From Streptomyces albicerus (GTDB taxonomy: Bacteria > Actinomycetota > Actinomycetes > Streptomycetales > Streptomycetaceae): 64,000 nucleotides of DNA. The notes below the pieces were generated by a model, which saw nothing but the letters and a program-made list of their open reading frames with translations, ran no database searches and was not told where the DNA came from. Both the position numbers and the translations under genes were made by a program. The stretch spans positions 87,613-151,612 of the forward strand of contig NZ_VWMY01000011.1 of NCBI RefSeq assembly GCF_008905045.1, given 5' to 3'. Below, in pieces: positions 26,789 to 35,202 of this stretch (within the stretch, counting starts at the first letter, position 1; each line of letters begins with the position of its first letter).

Positions 26789-27217
26789 GTGCCGATCCAT
26801 CCCCTCGTACGTCCCGTCCGACCGGGCTCGCCGTCACCCTGGCGGTTACTGGCCTGGGTGTTGGGCGCACTCCTGTTGACGGGAGTCCTCCACTGCCCCA
26901 CCTCGCCTCATGGCGCGGACCACGGTCACTCGCCGTCGCTGACAACGGCCGGTGCCGCGTCACCTGAGGCCGAGACACCCGACCGGGACGCGCCCGCGCA
27001 TTCGCATTCCGGCACTCTGTGCACGGCCCTCGGCCTGGTCCCCCAAGCCCATGGCGCGGTGAACCCATCAGCGCGTATGGCGGTACTCCTGCCTCTCGCC
27101 GGAGTCGCGACGGCCACGGCGGCAGAACTCCTGTTGCCGACTCCGCGCCGGTTTCGCAGACGGACAGCCACACCCGGCCGCTCCACGCTCACCATCGTCT
27201 GTCGGTGGCGCATCTAG
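26789..27217 (+). CDS. Small His-rich membrane protein
   Basis: The 142-residue product begins at GTG 26789, four bases after GGAGG(A). It has a span WRLLAWVLGALLLTGVLHC, a loop with SPHGADHGHSPS and HSHSGTLC, a second span ARMAVLLPLAGVATATAAELLL, and a basic tail (RRFRRRTATPGR). The His/Cys clusters between spans suggest metal binding on one face of the membrane; this is inference. The family is not recognised. It precedes the PLP enzyme gene by 129 bases on the same strand. Confidence 0.6.
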   Translation: MPIHPLVRPVRPGSPSPWRLLAWVLGALLLTGVLHCPTSPHGADHGHSPSLTTAGAASPEAETPDRDAPAHSHSGTLCTALGLVPQAHGAVNPSARMAVLLPLAGVATATAAELLLPTPRRFRRRTATPGRSTLTIVCRWRI

Positions 27218-27346
27218 ACCTCTCGGCCGCAGCCGTACGAACCGGCTGCCGCGTGCCGCTCACAAGGGCCGGGACACCTCCTGCCCTGGTCGGGCCGCAC
27301 GCGAGATGAGCGAACCCTGACGCACATCTTCGAACGAGAGCGGACC

Positions 27347-28492
27347 ATGCATTCCCCCACAACTGATCTGAACTCTCCTGCCCGTTCCGCCCTGTCCGGG
27401 CTGGTCGGCAACACCCCTCTGCTGCACGTCTCCGAACCCCTCGCCTCGGCGGGGCGCGGCTTCTGGGCGAAGCTCGAGGGCTTCAACCCCGGCGGCATCA
27501 AGGACCGCCCGGGCCTGCACATGGTGGAGCGTGCACGCGCCCGCGGCGATCTGCGCCCGGGAGCCAGGATCATCGAGTCGACCAGCGGCACCCTCGGCCT
27601 TGGCCTCGCCCTGGCCGGCATGGTCTACGGCCATCCCGTCACCCTGGTCACCGACCCGGGCCTGGAGATGTCCATGACCCGGCTGCTCACCGCGTACGGA
27701 GCCCAGGTCAACCTCGTCTCCGAGCCGCACCCGGCCGGCGGCTGGCAGCAGGCCCGCCGCGACAGGGTCGGGCAGTTGATGGAGCAGCACCCCGGCTCGT
27801 GGTGCCCGGACCAGTACAACAACCCCGACAACACCACCGCGTACACCCCGCTCGCGCTCGAACTGGCCACGGAACTCGGCCACATCGACGTGCTGGTGTG
27901 CAGCGTGGGCACCGGCGGACACTCCGCCGGCGTCTCGCGGGTCCTCCAACAGCTGTATCCCGACCTGAAGCTGGTCGGCGTCGACACCATCGGGTCGACG
28001 ATCTTCGGGCAGCCCGCGCGGCCCCGGCTGATGCGGGGCCTCGGCTCCAGCATCTATCCGCGCAACGTCGCCTACGTCAACTTCGGCGAGGTGCACTGGG
28101 TCGCCCCGGCGGAGGCCGTGTGGACGTGCCGTCAGCTCGCGGCGTCCCACTACGCAACCGGTGGCTGGAGCGTCGGCGCGGTCGCGATGGTCTCCGGCTG
28201 GCTGGCGCGCACGCTGCCCGCGGACACCCGGATCGCGGCGATCTTCCCCGACGGCCCGCAGCGCTACCTGGGCACGGTTTACGACGACGACTACTGCGCC
28301 GCCCACGGCCTGCTCGACGCCCCGCCCGCACCCGAACCGGAGGTGATCGGCCGCCTGGACGAGAAGGAGGTCACCCGCTGGACCAGGTGCACCACCGTGG
28401 TCGATCCGCTCGCCCGGAACGGCCGGGCGCAGGACACCGACGTGGTGGACCTTGCCGCCGCCTCCGAGGCCGACTCCGAGGAGACGGCCTGA
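27347..28492 (+). CDS. PLP-dependent cysteine synthase-like enzyme
   Basis: The 381-residue fold-type II PLP enzyme shows [10 protein letters not shown] at the start, [15 protein letters not shown] with the Schiff-base Lys, [14 protein letters not shown] for the substrate/carboxylate loop, [16 protein letters not shown] for the phosphate loop, and [18 protein letters not shown] near the end. O-acetylserine sulfhydrylases, cystathionine beta-synthases and diaminopropionate synthases such as SbnA share this fold. The C-terminal 60 residues are not typical of CysK. Its TGA overlaps the ATG of the MFS exporter by one base (TGATG), so the two proteins are probably made in step. A role in making an exported amino acid or metallophore precursor is hypothesis. 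Confidence 0.88.
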   Translation: MHSPTTDLNSPARSALSGLVGNTPLLHVSEPLASAGRGFWAKLEGFNPGGIKDRPGLHMVERARARGDLRPGARIIESTSGTLGLGLALAGMVYGHPVTLVTDPGLEMSMTRLLTAYGAQVNLVSEPHPAGGWQQARRDRVGQLMEQHPGSWCPDQYNNPDNTTAYTPLALELATELGHIDVLVCSVGTGGHSAGVSRVLQQLYPDLKLVGVDTIGSTIFGQPARPRLMRGLGSSIYPRNVAYVNFGEVHWVAPAEAVWTCRQLAASHYATGGWSVGAVAMVSGWLARTLPADTRIAAIFPDGPQRYLGTVYDDDYCAAHGLLDAPPAPEPEVIGRLDEKEVTRWTRCTTVVDPLARNGRAQDTDVVDLAAASEADSEETA

Positions 28493-29790
28493 TGAAGAGC
28501 ACCATCGCGCAGGTTCGTACCTACGAGCGCAGCGTCCAGCTGCTGATGGTGAATCAGTTCACCATCAACCTCGGCTTCTACATGCTGATGCCCTATCTGG
28601 CCACGCATCTGGCCGGACCCCTGGGCCTGGCCGGCTGGCTGGTCGGGCTGATCCTCGGCGTACGCAACTTCAGCCAGCAGGGCATGTTCCTGGTCGGCGG
28701 CACACTGGCCGACCGGCTCGGCTACAAGCCGTTGATCATCGCCGGGCTGGTGCTGCGCATCGTCGGCTTCGCGACCCTCGGGCTGGTCGACTCCGTACCC
28801 GCCCTGCTCGCCGCCTCGGCGGCGACCGGACTGGCCGGGGCGCTGTTCAACCCGGCCGTACGGGCCTACTTGGCCGCGGACGCGGGTGAGCGACGAGTCG
28901 AGGCGTTCGCCCTGTTCAACGTCTTCTACCAGGCCGGGATCCTGCTCGGCCCACTGGTGGGCATGCTGCTGACCGGCGTGAGCTTCCGCGTCACGTGCCT
29001 CGTCGCGGCCGGGATCTTCGCTCTGCTGAGCATCGTCCAGATCCGGGCCCTGCCCGCCCGCCGGGGCGACGACGCGAAAGGCGAGCAGGACCAGGAGGGC
29101 GTACTGTCCCAGTGGCGCGGCATCCTCGCCAACCGGCCGTTCCTGCTGTTCTCCGTGGCCATGATCGGCTCGTACGTGATGTCCTTTCAGGTCTACCTGG
29201 CACTGCCGCTGGAAGTACGGCGGCTGGGCGGGGACGGGACCTTCGGCACAGCAGCGGTGGCACTGCTCTTCGCCGTCTCCGGACTGAGCACGATCTTCGG
29301 GCAGACCAAGGTGACCGCATGGTGCAAGGCCCGTATGGAACCGGGCCGCGCGCTGGTGTGGGGTCTGCTGATCATGGGTGTGGCGTTCGCGCCGCTGTTG
29401 GCAGCGACCGCAATTCCCGTACCGGACGGCGGAGTCGGGCTGTGGCTGCTCGCGGCCGTGCCTCCGGCGCTCTCCGCGCTGCTGCTCGCTCTGGGCACGA
29501 TGATCGCGTACCCCTTCGAGATGGACACCATCGTCCGCCTCTCCGGTGACCGCCTCGTGGCCACCCACTACGGGCTCTACAACACCATCTGCGGCATCGG
29601 CATCACCCTCGGGAACCTGCTCACCGGTGTCGCGCTCGACGCTGCCCGGGACGCAGGGATGTCCGCGTTGCCGTGGATGGCGCTGCTCGTGCTCGGCCTC
29701 GTCTGCGCGGCCGCCCTCTACGGGCTGCACCGCACGGGCCGGCTCGCACCGCCGGTGCGTGACACGGAATCCGAGCTCGCGACGGCCTGA
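28492..29790 (+). CDS. MFS exporter coupled to the PLP enzyme
   Basis: The 432-residue protein has 12 spans and the MFS motif FLVGGTLADRLGYKPLII between spans 2 and 3, with FNPAVRAYLAADAGERRVEAFALFNVFYQAGILLGPLVG further on, a pattern of the MdtH-like group. A polar loop splits two six-span halves. It starts in the TGATG overlap, so it is translationally coupled to the PLP enzyme. It probably carries the enzyme's product or a related compound. A hairpin at 29827-29854 ends the unit. Confidence 0.9.
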   Translation: MKSTIAQVRTYERSVQLLMVNQFTINLGFYMLMPYLATHLAGPLGLAGWLVGLILGVRNFSQQGMFLVGGTLADRLGYKPLIIAGLVLRIVGFATLGLVDSVPALLAASAATGLAGALFNPAVRAYLAADAGERRVEAFALFNVFYQAGILLGPLVGMLLTGVSFRVTCLVAAGIFALLSIVQIRALPARRGDDAKGEQDQEGVLSQWRGILANRPFLLFSVAMIGSYVMSFQVYLALPLEVRRLGGDGTFGTAAVALLFAVSGLSTIFGQTKVTAWCKARMEPGRALVWGLLIMGVAFAPLLAATAIPVPDGGVGLWLLAAVPPALSALLLALGTMIAYPFEMDTIVRLSGDRLVATHYGLYNTICGIGITLGNLLTGVALDAARDAGMSALPWMALLVLGLVCAAALYGLHRTGRLAPPVRDTESELATA

Positions 29791-29826
29791 CACGACCGGC
29801 CCGTAACGGCGACCCATAGCAGAGGG

Positions 29827-29854
29827 GCGGGCGGTGCCACGAAGCACCGCCCGC
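29827..29854. terminator. Hairpin terminator of the PLP/MFS operon
   Basis: Perfect 10-bp GC-rich arms (GCGGGCGGTG, 29827-29836, and complement 29845-29854) around an 8-base loop, 36 bases after the exporter stop. Confidence 0.7.
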
Positions 29855-30033
29855 TCCTCCACATTGCCGCTCTCCTCTCAAGGAGCTCTCAAGGAGCCGA
29901 ATGCGGCACCGCCAGAGGGTGGTTACGGCCGTGCCGAGTCTCCTTGTCCGATGACCGATGAGTTCTGGGGCGCCTCTCGGTCTACATCTGCGAAAGCACA
30001 CCAACTCACAACGACACAGCAGGAGTCAGAGCC

Positions 30034-30522
30034 ATGAGCGTGACCGCGCCCCAGACCCAGACCACCATCAAGTCCCAGTCCCAGGCCAAGTCCTCGCCCC
30101 GGTCCACCCGGTCTCTCGCCACTGGCCCCGTGTGGCTGGTCGGCGTTCTCGCCGTCCTCGCCGGTGCCGTCGTGACTGAGGTGTTCGGCCTCATCACCCG
30201 AGGGGCCGGCGTACCGATGAACGCGGCAAGTCCCGGCGAGACACAGGCCGCGGAGATCCCAGTGGGCGGCTTCGCCGGGGGCGTGGTGTTCTGGTCGATC
30301 GCCGGGATCATCCTGGCGGTGGCCCTGGCCCGCTGGGCCAAGCGCCCCGCCCGCACCTTCACGGTGACCACCGTCGCGCTCACCGCGCTGTCCCTCGCCG
30401 GCCCGGCCGTCGCCCCGCACACCGCCACGTCCACCCAGGTCATCCTGGCTGTGTCCCACCTGGTGGCCGCCGCTGTGATCATTCCCCCGCTGGCACGCCG
30501 GCTCTCGCACCAGCAGCGGTGA
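30034..30522 (+). CDS. DUF6069-like four-span membrane protein
   Basis: The 162-residue protein begins with a polar Gln/Ser/Thr-rich segment and then has four spans: VWLVGVLAVLAGAVVTEVFGLI, the GGFAGGVVFWSIAGIILAVALARWA segment, FTVTTVALTALSLAGPAVA and QVILAVSHLVAAAVIIPPLA. This is the pattern of the DUF6069 family, whose role is unknown. AGGAG lies eight bases before the ATG. It is monocistronic and faces the DHA2 exporter, with a strong terminator between. Confidence 0.75.
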   Translation: MSVTAPQTQTTIKSQSQAKSSPRSTRSLATGPVWLVGVLAVLAGAVVTEVFGLITRGAGVPMNAASPGETQAAEIPVGGFAGGVVFWSIAGIILAVALARWAKRPARTFTVTTVALTALSLAGPAVAPHTATSTQVILAVSHLVAAAVIIPPLARRLSHQQR

Positions 30523-30599
30523 CGAAGACCGGAGCCCGGCCTGTGCGGGGCACCGACTCCGCACCCGTGATCAACACCCCCTTCAGACATAGACACAGA

Positions 30600-30641
30600 C
30601 ACAGCCTGACGCCTCGGCACCAGCCGAGGCGTCAGGCTGTG
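30600..30641. terminator. Very strong bidirectional terminator
   Basis: A perfect 19-bp stem (CACAGCCTGACGCCTCGGC, 30600-30618, with its complement 30623-30641) and an ACCA tetraloop lie between two convergent genes. This is one of the clearest terminators in the window. Confidence 0.9.
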
Positions 30642-30720
30642 CGGCGCACAGCCCCGACCACCCACCCCGCCTAGGAGTCCGGCCCGGCGACGAACCACGG
30701 CGAGGCTTCAGTCAGGACCG

Positions 30721-32160
30721 TCAGTGGACATGAGGGCCTCCGGTCATCTGCGGCTTGCCGCGCGGTACCAGTGCCAAAGACACCACCGCGCTCGCGGCGG
30801 CCGCCACCGCGCATACCGTGAACGCGTCCGCGAAACCGCCGACCGAACCGCGCTCGAAGCCCGACGCCGCGACGGTGGACACGACGGCGACGCCGATCGA
30901 ACCGCCCACCTCGTGGAAGGTGTTGACGACACCGGAGGCCAGTCCCGCCTCCCGGTGCTCGACCATGGCGAGCGCGGTGGTGGTGGCGGTGACGAAGACT
31001 GCGCCGATGCCGACGGAGGCGACGACGAAGCCCGGCAGGAGAGCCGCGTACACGCTGCCGGTGTCCGACAGTTGCGTCAGCGGAATGGTTCCGGCGGTGG
31101 CGATCACCATGCCTCCGACGGCCGTGGGGCGGCTGCCGATCCTGCCGACGAGCCGGGAGCCGAGGTGGGCGCCGATACCGGTGGCGACGGCCACCGGAAG
31201 GAAGACCAACCCTGTCTTGAGCGGGCTGAAACCGCGGAGGTGCTGGAGGTAGACCGAACCGAGGAAGAAGAAGGCGATCAGCAGGGCGGTGGCGATCAGC
31301 ATCAGGAACGCCCCTGCGAGCACCGGCTGCCGGGTGAACATGCGCAGGTCCATCAGTGGGGCCCGGCTCGCTCGTTCGACGGCCACGAACAGCCCGTACG
31401 CCAGGAGTGCGCCGGCAATCGGGAGCAGAGTGGCGGCGGCGCCCCAGCCCGCGTCGCCCGCTTCGACCAGCCCGTAGATGAGCGCGCCGGTGCCGGCGGT
31501 GACCAGGAGTGCCCCGGGGACGTCGAGCCGGGCCGGCTGCGGTGCGCGGGCCGGTACGAAGGCGGGGAGGGTGGCCAGTACGAGGAGGCCGACCGGCACG
31601 TTGACGTAGAAGACCCACTCCCAGCCCGGCCCGTCGGTCAGCGCCCCGCCGACCAGTACGCCGGCCGCCGCGCCGGTGCCGCCGATGGCCGCCCACACGC
31701 CGAGGGCCTTGTTGCGCTCCGCGCCGTGGAAGGTGGTGGTGACGATGGACAGCGCCGAAGGGGAGAGCAGCGCGGCTCCGATGCCCTGGGCGATCCGCCC
31801 GCCGAGCAGGGTCTCGGCGTTCTCGGCCAGCCCGGTGACCAGTGAGGCGACGGTGAAGAAGGCAAGTCCGGCGAGCAGGGTGCGGCGGGAGCCGAGTGCG
31901 TCGGCGAGCCGACCGCCGAGCAGCATGAGCCCGCCGAAGCACAGCGTGTACGCGGTGACCACCCAGGTCAGTGTCTCCCGGCCGAGGTCGAGATCGGCGG
32001 CCATGTCGGGCAGCGCGACGTTCACGACGGTGACGTCGAGTATCAGCATGAACTGGGCCAGGCAGATCAGCGCCAGGGCGACCCAGCGGCGTGGATCGGC
32101 GGGCGGATGGTCGTGTTGGTCTTCCGACGCGTGCGGGGCGCCGGGGGCCGGGTGGGTCAT
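30721..32160 (-). CDS. DHA2-family MFS exporter controlled by divergent TetR
   Basis: The 479-residue 14-span protein has MLILDVTVVNVALPDMAADL, TAYTLCFGGLMLLGGRLADALGSRRTLL (motif A) and RIAQGIGAALLSPSALSIV (motif C-like). The N-terminus is His-rich (APHASEDQHDHPPAD). GAGGAG precedes the ATG. It overlaps, by ATGA, the stop of an upstream MFS remnant, and its promoter region is shared with the divergent TetR gene at a large nested palindrome. It most likely expels a drug-like or toxic compound that also releases the TetR repressor. Confidence 0.92.
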   Translation of the reverse strand: MTHPAPGAPHASEDQHDHPPADPRRWVALALICLAQFMLILDVTVVNVALPDMAADLDLGRETLTWVVTAYTLCFGGLMLLGGRLADALGSRRTLLAGLAFFTVASLVTGLAENAETLLGGRIAQGIGAALLSPSALSIVTTTFHGAERNKALGVWAAIGGTGAAAGVLVGGALTDGPGWEWVFYVNVPVGLLVLATLPAFVPARAPQPARLDVPGALLVTAGTGALIYGLVEAGDAGWGAAATLLPIAGALLAYGLFVAVERASRAPLMDLRMFTRQPVLAGAFLMLIATALLIAFFFLGSVYLQHLRGFSPLKTGLVFLPVAVATGIGAHLGSRLVGRIGSRPTAVGGMVIATAGTIPLTQLSDTGSVYAALLPGFVVASVGIGAVFVTATTTALAMVEHREAGLASGVVNTFHEVGGSIGVAVVSTVAASGFERGSVGGFADAFTVCAVAAAASAVVSLALVPRGKPQMTGGPHVH

Positions 32161-32345
32161 GACGACTCCTCGAAGTTCGTACGGCGATCAGTGGCAGAGT
32201 CCGTAGGGCTGGACGGAGCGAAGGCGAGCGCAACGGCGATGCCCACCGCGGTGACACCGACCGCCGCAGTCATCGCCGGACCCATACCGTCGGCGAACGC
32301 CCGGCGTGCCGCGTCCGCGAGGGCGACCACGGACGCCGTAGCCAC
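32157..32345 (-). pseudogene. C-terminal remnant of another MFS exporter
   Basis: About 62 codons encode ADAARRAFADGMGPAMTAA followed by a hydrophobic span (VGVTAVGIAVALAFA), the usual last helix and linker of DHA2 transporters. No start or earlier part is present. The stop overlaps the ATG of the intact exporter. It looks like the tail left when one exporter gene was lost or replaced. Confidence 0.6.
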
Positions 32346-32473
32346 CGGCTGCCGCCGGGCTGGGCGGCTCCGGGCCGCATTCGTGCGAGACGAGCGGTCG
32401 AAGACACGAATTTCCTCCCGTACAGGGCATGGCGGGGCTGCTGCTCCGCACGGCCTGGTCCGCACGAGCCCTT

Positions 32474-32525
32474 GAACTGAACTGTACGTCTCAGTTCATA
32501 TGAACTCAACGGTTCAGTTCAGTTC
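32474..32525. promoter_or_regulatory. Nested palindromic operator between exporter and tetR
   Basis: Outer arms GAACTGAACT (32474-32483) and AGTTCAGTTC (32516-32525) and the inner perfect palindrome AGTTCATATGAACT (32493-32506) all share one centre at 32499.5. The repeated AGTTCA half-site suggests binding of two or more TetR dimers. It covers the space where both promoters should lie. Confidence 0.8.
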
Positions 32526-32542
32526 GTTGCTAGGATTCGACC

Positions 32543-33190
32543 ATGAGCAGCGAGACGGTCAAGCAGCCCCCGAGCGGACCCCGCGCCGAAGCCAAACGGC
32601 AGGCCATCGTCCGAGCCGCCCGTGAACTGTTCCTGTGCGAGGGATTCGGCGTCGGCATGGACGCCATCGCCGCCGAGGCGGGCGTCTCCAAGGTGACCGT
32701 CTACAACCACTTCGGCAGCAAGGAAGCACTGTTCACCGCGGTCATCACGAGCGCGCTCGACGAACCCCTCGACGGCGCCTCTCCGGCCGCACTCGAAGGC
32801 CTGGCCGACGCCGAGGACCTCCGCGCCGCACTCATCGACGCCGCCCGCGCCTGGGTCCACGCCATCCGCACCAACCACGAGGTCACCGCCCTGCGCAACC
32901 TCGTCGCCGCCGAACTACACCGCTTCCCGGAACTCGCCGAGGCCTGGAAGGGCCGCGGCCCGGAAGGCCACCACCCCGCGGTGGCGGGTGCGCTGCGCAC
33001 CCTGGCCGATCAAGGACGACTGGTCATCCCCGACCAGGAGATCGCGATCATCCAGCTCTACGCACTTCTGGTCTTCCCCCACATGGTCTTCGGCGCCTAC
33101 GGCACCCATATCGATGAGGACATCACCGACCGCCTCATCACCAGCGGCGTCGACATGTTCCTGGAGCACTACGGCCCGGATCAGGCGTAG
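32543..33190 (+). CDS. TetR-family repressor
   Basis: The 215-residue protein has an N-terminal HTH (AARELFLCEGFGVGMDAIAAEAGVSKVTVYNHFGSKEALFTAVI) and an AefR/RutR-like helical ligand domain ending in a helix that pairs dimers. It is divergent from the DHA2 exporter and presumably represses both from the shared palindrome. TAGGAT at 32531-32536 could be the -10; the ATG would then start at or just after +1, giving a leaderless or near-leaderless message. Inducer unknown. Confidence 0.93.
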   Translation: MSSETVKQPPSGPRAEAKRQAIVRAARELFLCEGFGVGMDAIAAEAGVSKVTVYNHFGSKEALFTAVITSALDEPLDGASPAALEGLADAEDLRAALIDAARAWVHAIRTNHEVTALRNLVAAELHRFPELAEAWKGRGPEGHHPAVAGALRTLADQGRLVIPDQEIAIIQLYALLVFPHMVFGAYGTHIDEDITDRLITSGVDMFLEHYGPDQA

Positions 33191-33287
33191 CGGGCACCAC
33201 GTGCGGTCTTCGGAGACAGGACGCGCAGGGAGCCGTCGGAGGGTCTGACGGATTCGGTGAAGATGGCGCCGACCAGTTGCTCTGCCG

Positions 33288-33794
33288 CTACGAGGCACTC
33301 GGAGTGGGGCCGATGCCGCGCAGTTGCTGGATGTTCCCGCCGAGCTTGGCTCGGAACTGCTCCAGCATCTCCGGCTCTTTCGCGCTGACGATCCAACGCG
33401 AGCCGACCAGGTACTTGCCGCCGTAGATGGCGGCGGAGTCCAGCCAGGTCTGCTTGTACTTCTCCTCGGGGAAGGTGGTGATGAGGTAGTCGACCTTCTT
33501 CGTGTGGCACAGGCCCTGGCGCAGTTCATCCGCTTCGATACGGATCTTTGGCTTGCAGCCGGTCAGGTTGGCGATCACCTCGACCTTCGCCGGTGCCACG
33601 ACCCCGGCCGCCGGGGCCGCGGACATCGCGGCCTTCTTCGCCTGCTTGCTCTCCGCCGCGTCGCCGTCGTCGCCCCCACCGCAGGCCGTGGCCAGGAGAA
33701 GAAGGGCCAGGCTGCCGATCAGGGCGGCGCCGCGAACCATGCGGGCGGCGGGCAGGGTGCGGCCAATGCGTCCTAGGTGTGGCTGCTGCGGCAC
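33288..33794 (-). CDS. Secreted lipoprotein of unknown function
   Basis: The 168-residue protein has a type II signal (RGAALIGSLALLLLATAC, lipobox LATAC) and then a Gly/Asp/Ala-rich tether. The mature part contains VEVIANLTGCKPKIRIEADELRQGLCHTKKVDYLITTFPEEKYKQ, with two Cys that could form a disulfide, and KYLVGSRWIVSAKEP. I know no family name. GTG 33794 is preferred because GGAGAGG precedes it; an ATG at 33740 would still leave the signal. It stands alone, convergent with tetR. Confidence 0.7.
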   Translation of the reverse strand: MPQQPHLGRIGRTLPAARMVRGAALIGSLALLLLATACGGGDDGDAAESKQAKKAAMSAAPAAGVVAPAKVEVIANLTGCKPKIRIEADELRQGLCHTKKVDYLITTFPEEKYKQTWLDSAAIYGGKYLVGSRWIVSAKEPEMLEQFRAKLGGNIQQLRGIGPTPSAS

Positions 33795-33967
33795 GTGCCT
33801 CTCCGTATCCAAGCTTGTTCCCGTCCGCGCGAGCGGCCAGGCGTACGACAAGGGGTACGAGTGAACGCGAGTGGCCGTTCACCCCGTATGTCACTGAAGA
33901 CCCGTGGGGCGGAAGGGCTCCCGCCCCACGGGCCATCCGCACGCCGTCCCGGCTGCGTCGCGTCGCT

Positions 33968-34166
33968 CTACGTCCGACGGTTCATGGCCAGATGGGCGAG
34001 GGTCACCAGCATCCGCTCCCCGTCCGACTGAGGGGACACCGAGGCCAGTCGGTCGAGGGCGAGAGCATGCTGGCGTGCGGTCTCCGGAGCACGGGGCCGG
34101 TCATCTCGCGGGCACGGCGCAGGAGTTCCCAGGCGTCAGCGGTGTCGGGACGGTGGCCATGGTCAT
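33968..34166 (-). pseudogene. Frameshifted C-terminal remnant, possibly a polyprenyl synthase
   Basis: Directly after the terpene synthase (ATGA overlap at 34163-34166) the minus strand encodes TADAWELLRRAREMTG in one frame and ARQHALALDRLASV with MLVTLAHLAMNRR then stop in another. One indel near 34060 joins them. The helical pattern, with a closing ALA..L....A...L..LA..A..R element, is like the end of isoprenyl diphosphate synthases. It is too short to be sure. If correct, the operon once carried its own prenyl donor enzyme. Confidence 0.4.
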
Positions 34167-35188
34167 CGTTCGACCTCCATGAGCTGTGCTTCGAGGTATT
34201 CCTCCGGTCGATCCACGCCGTCGTCCGCGGTGGAGTGATAGCGCTTCGTACGCCTCGACCAGTCGAGGTTGCCGCGCATCCATGTGCGCATGCCGGCGGT
34301 ATAGGGGACGAGGTCTGCGGTCTGGTCGGGGAAAGCGGTCAGCACCTTCGCCTCCGCCACGAGGAACAGGTCCGTCTCTGCGGCGATGACGGTGCAGACG
34401 TGGTCGCGCGCGGCCCGCTGGTCCAGCCCGCGATGGTGCCCGACGAGATGGACGAGGTTGTGCACCTCGCCCCGCGAACGCTCTTTGGCCAGCGAAAAGA
34501 CGTCATTGGTCCAACAGACGACATTGCAGGCGGCATCGAGGGCGGACGTGAACTCGGGGCTGGTGTGGACGGCGTCGGGGAGCGAGATCCGTTCCGCGAT
34601 CTCGATGAGGTCCATGCAGACGTAGATGGCGCCCGTGTGTCGGCGGTTGGCGATGTAGGTCTCCTCGGACGGGACAGTGCCGCTGATCCTGTTTCCTGCC
34701 TCCCAGACGGCTGCCGTTCTGAGGCATTCTTCGAGGTGCCGGACGAAGCGGCGGTGCCATTCGGGAGCCGCCTGCGGGGCGGTGCGCTCCCATAAGTCGG
34801 CCAGCGAGGCGACCGCGGTGGGGAGGACGGGGCCCGCCGCGTCACACCGGCCGTGGCCTTCCAGCACCGCCCGCATCTGGTTCACCGTCTCCCGCATCCG
34901 GTTCGGACTGCGCCCGAACCGTCCGTCGTCGAGTTGGTCATCGACGAGGAAGAGCCAGGCGAACCACTCCGCCATGAGATCCAGCTGCGGGGCGTCTGCG
35001 GTCGGGTACACCGCTGCCGCGAACCAGCCGAAGTCCGCGCGATCAAAGCGTTCTCTCGCCGCTTCCCGATGCACCAGCCCTGTGCTCCGGACCCACTCGG
35101 CCAGTTGAATGCGCGTCTTCTCCGCATGGGGATTGATCCGTTGGGGAAACGGGCTTCGGATGTCCGGCCCGTCGGTGTCGATGGCCAT
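34163..35188 (-). CDS. Class I (sesqui)terpene synthase
   Basis: The 341-residue protein has the class I metal motifs: the Asp-rich LVDDQLDDG (about residues 80-90) and the NSE-type motif NDVFSLAKE, with the downstream RY-type pair in TKRYHS. Length and layout match bacterial sesquiterpene synthases such as pentalenene synthase; such enzymes ionise farnesyl (or geranyl) diphosphate with three Mg ions and cyclise it. The product cannot be told from sequence. The ATG follows GAGAGGAG. It lies 14 bases after the P450 stop, so the two are co-transcribed. Confidence 0.93.
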   Translation of the reverse strand: MAIDTDGPDIRSPFPQRINPHAEKTRIQLAEWVRSTGLVHREAARERFDRADFGWFAAAVYPTADAPQLDLMAEWFAWLFLVDDQLDDGRFGRSPNRMRETVNQMRAVLEGHGRCDAAGPVLPTAVASLADLWERTAPQAAPEWHRRFVRHLEECLRTAAVWEAGNRISGTVPSEETYIANRRHTGAIYVCMDLIEIAERISLPDAVHTSPEFTSALDAACNVVCWTNDVFSLAKERSRGEVHNLVHLVGHHRGLDQRAARDHVCTVIAAETDLFLVAEAKVLTAFPDQTADLVPYTAGMRTWMRGNLDWSRRTKRYHSTADDGVDRPEEYLEAQLMEVER

Positions 35189-35202
35189 GCGCCGTACTCC
35201 TC

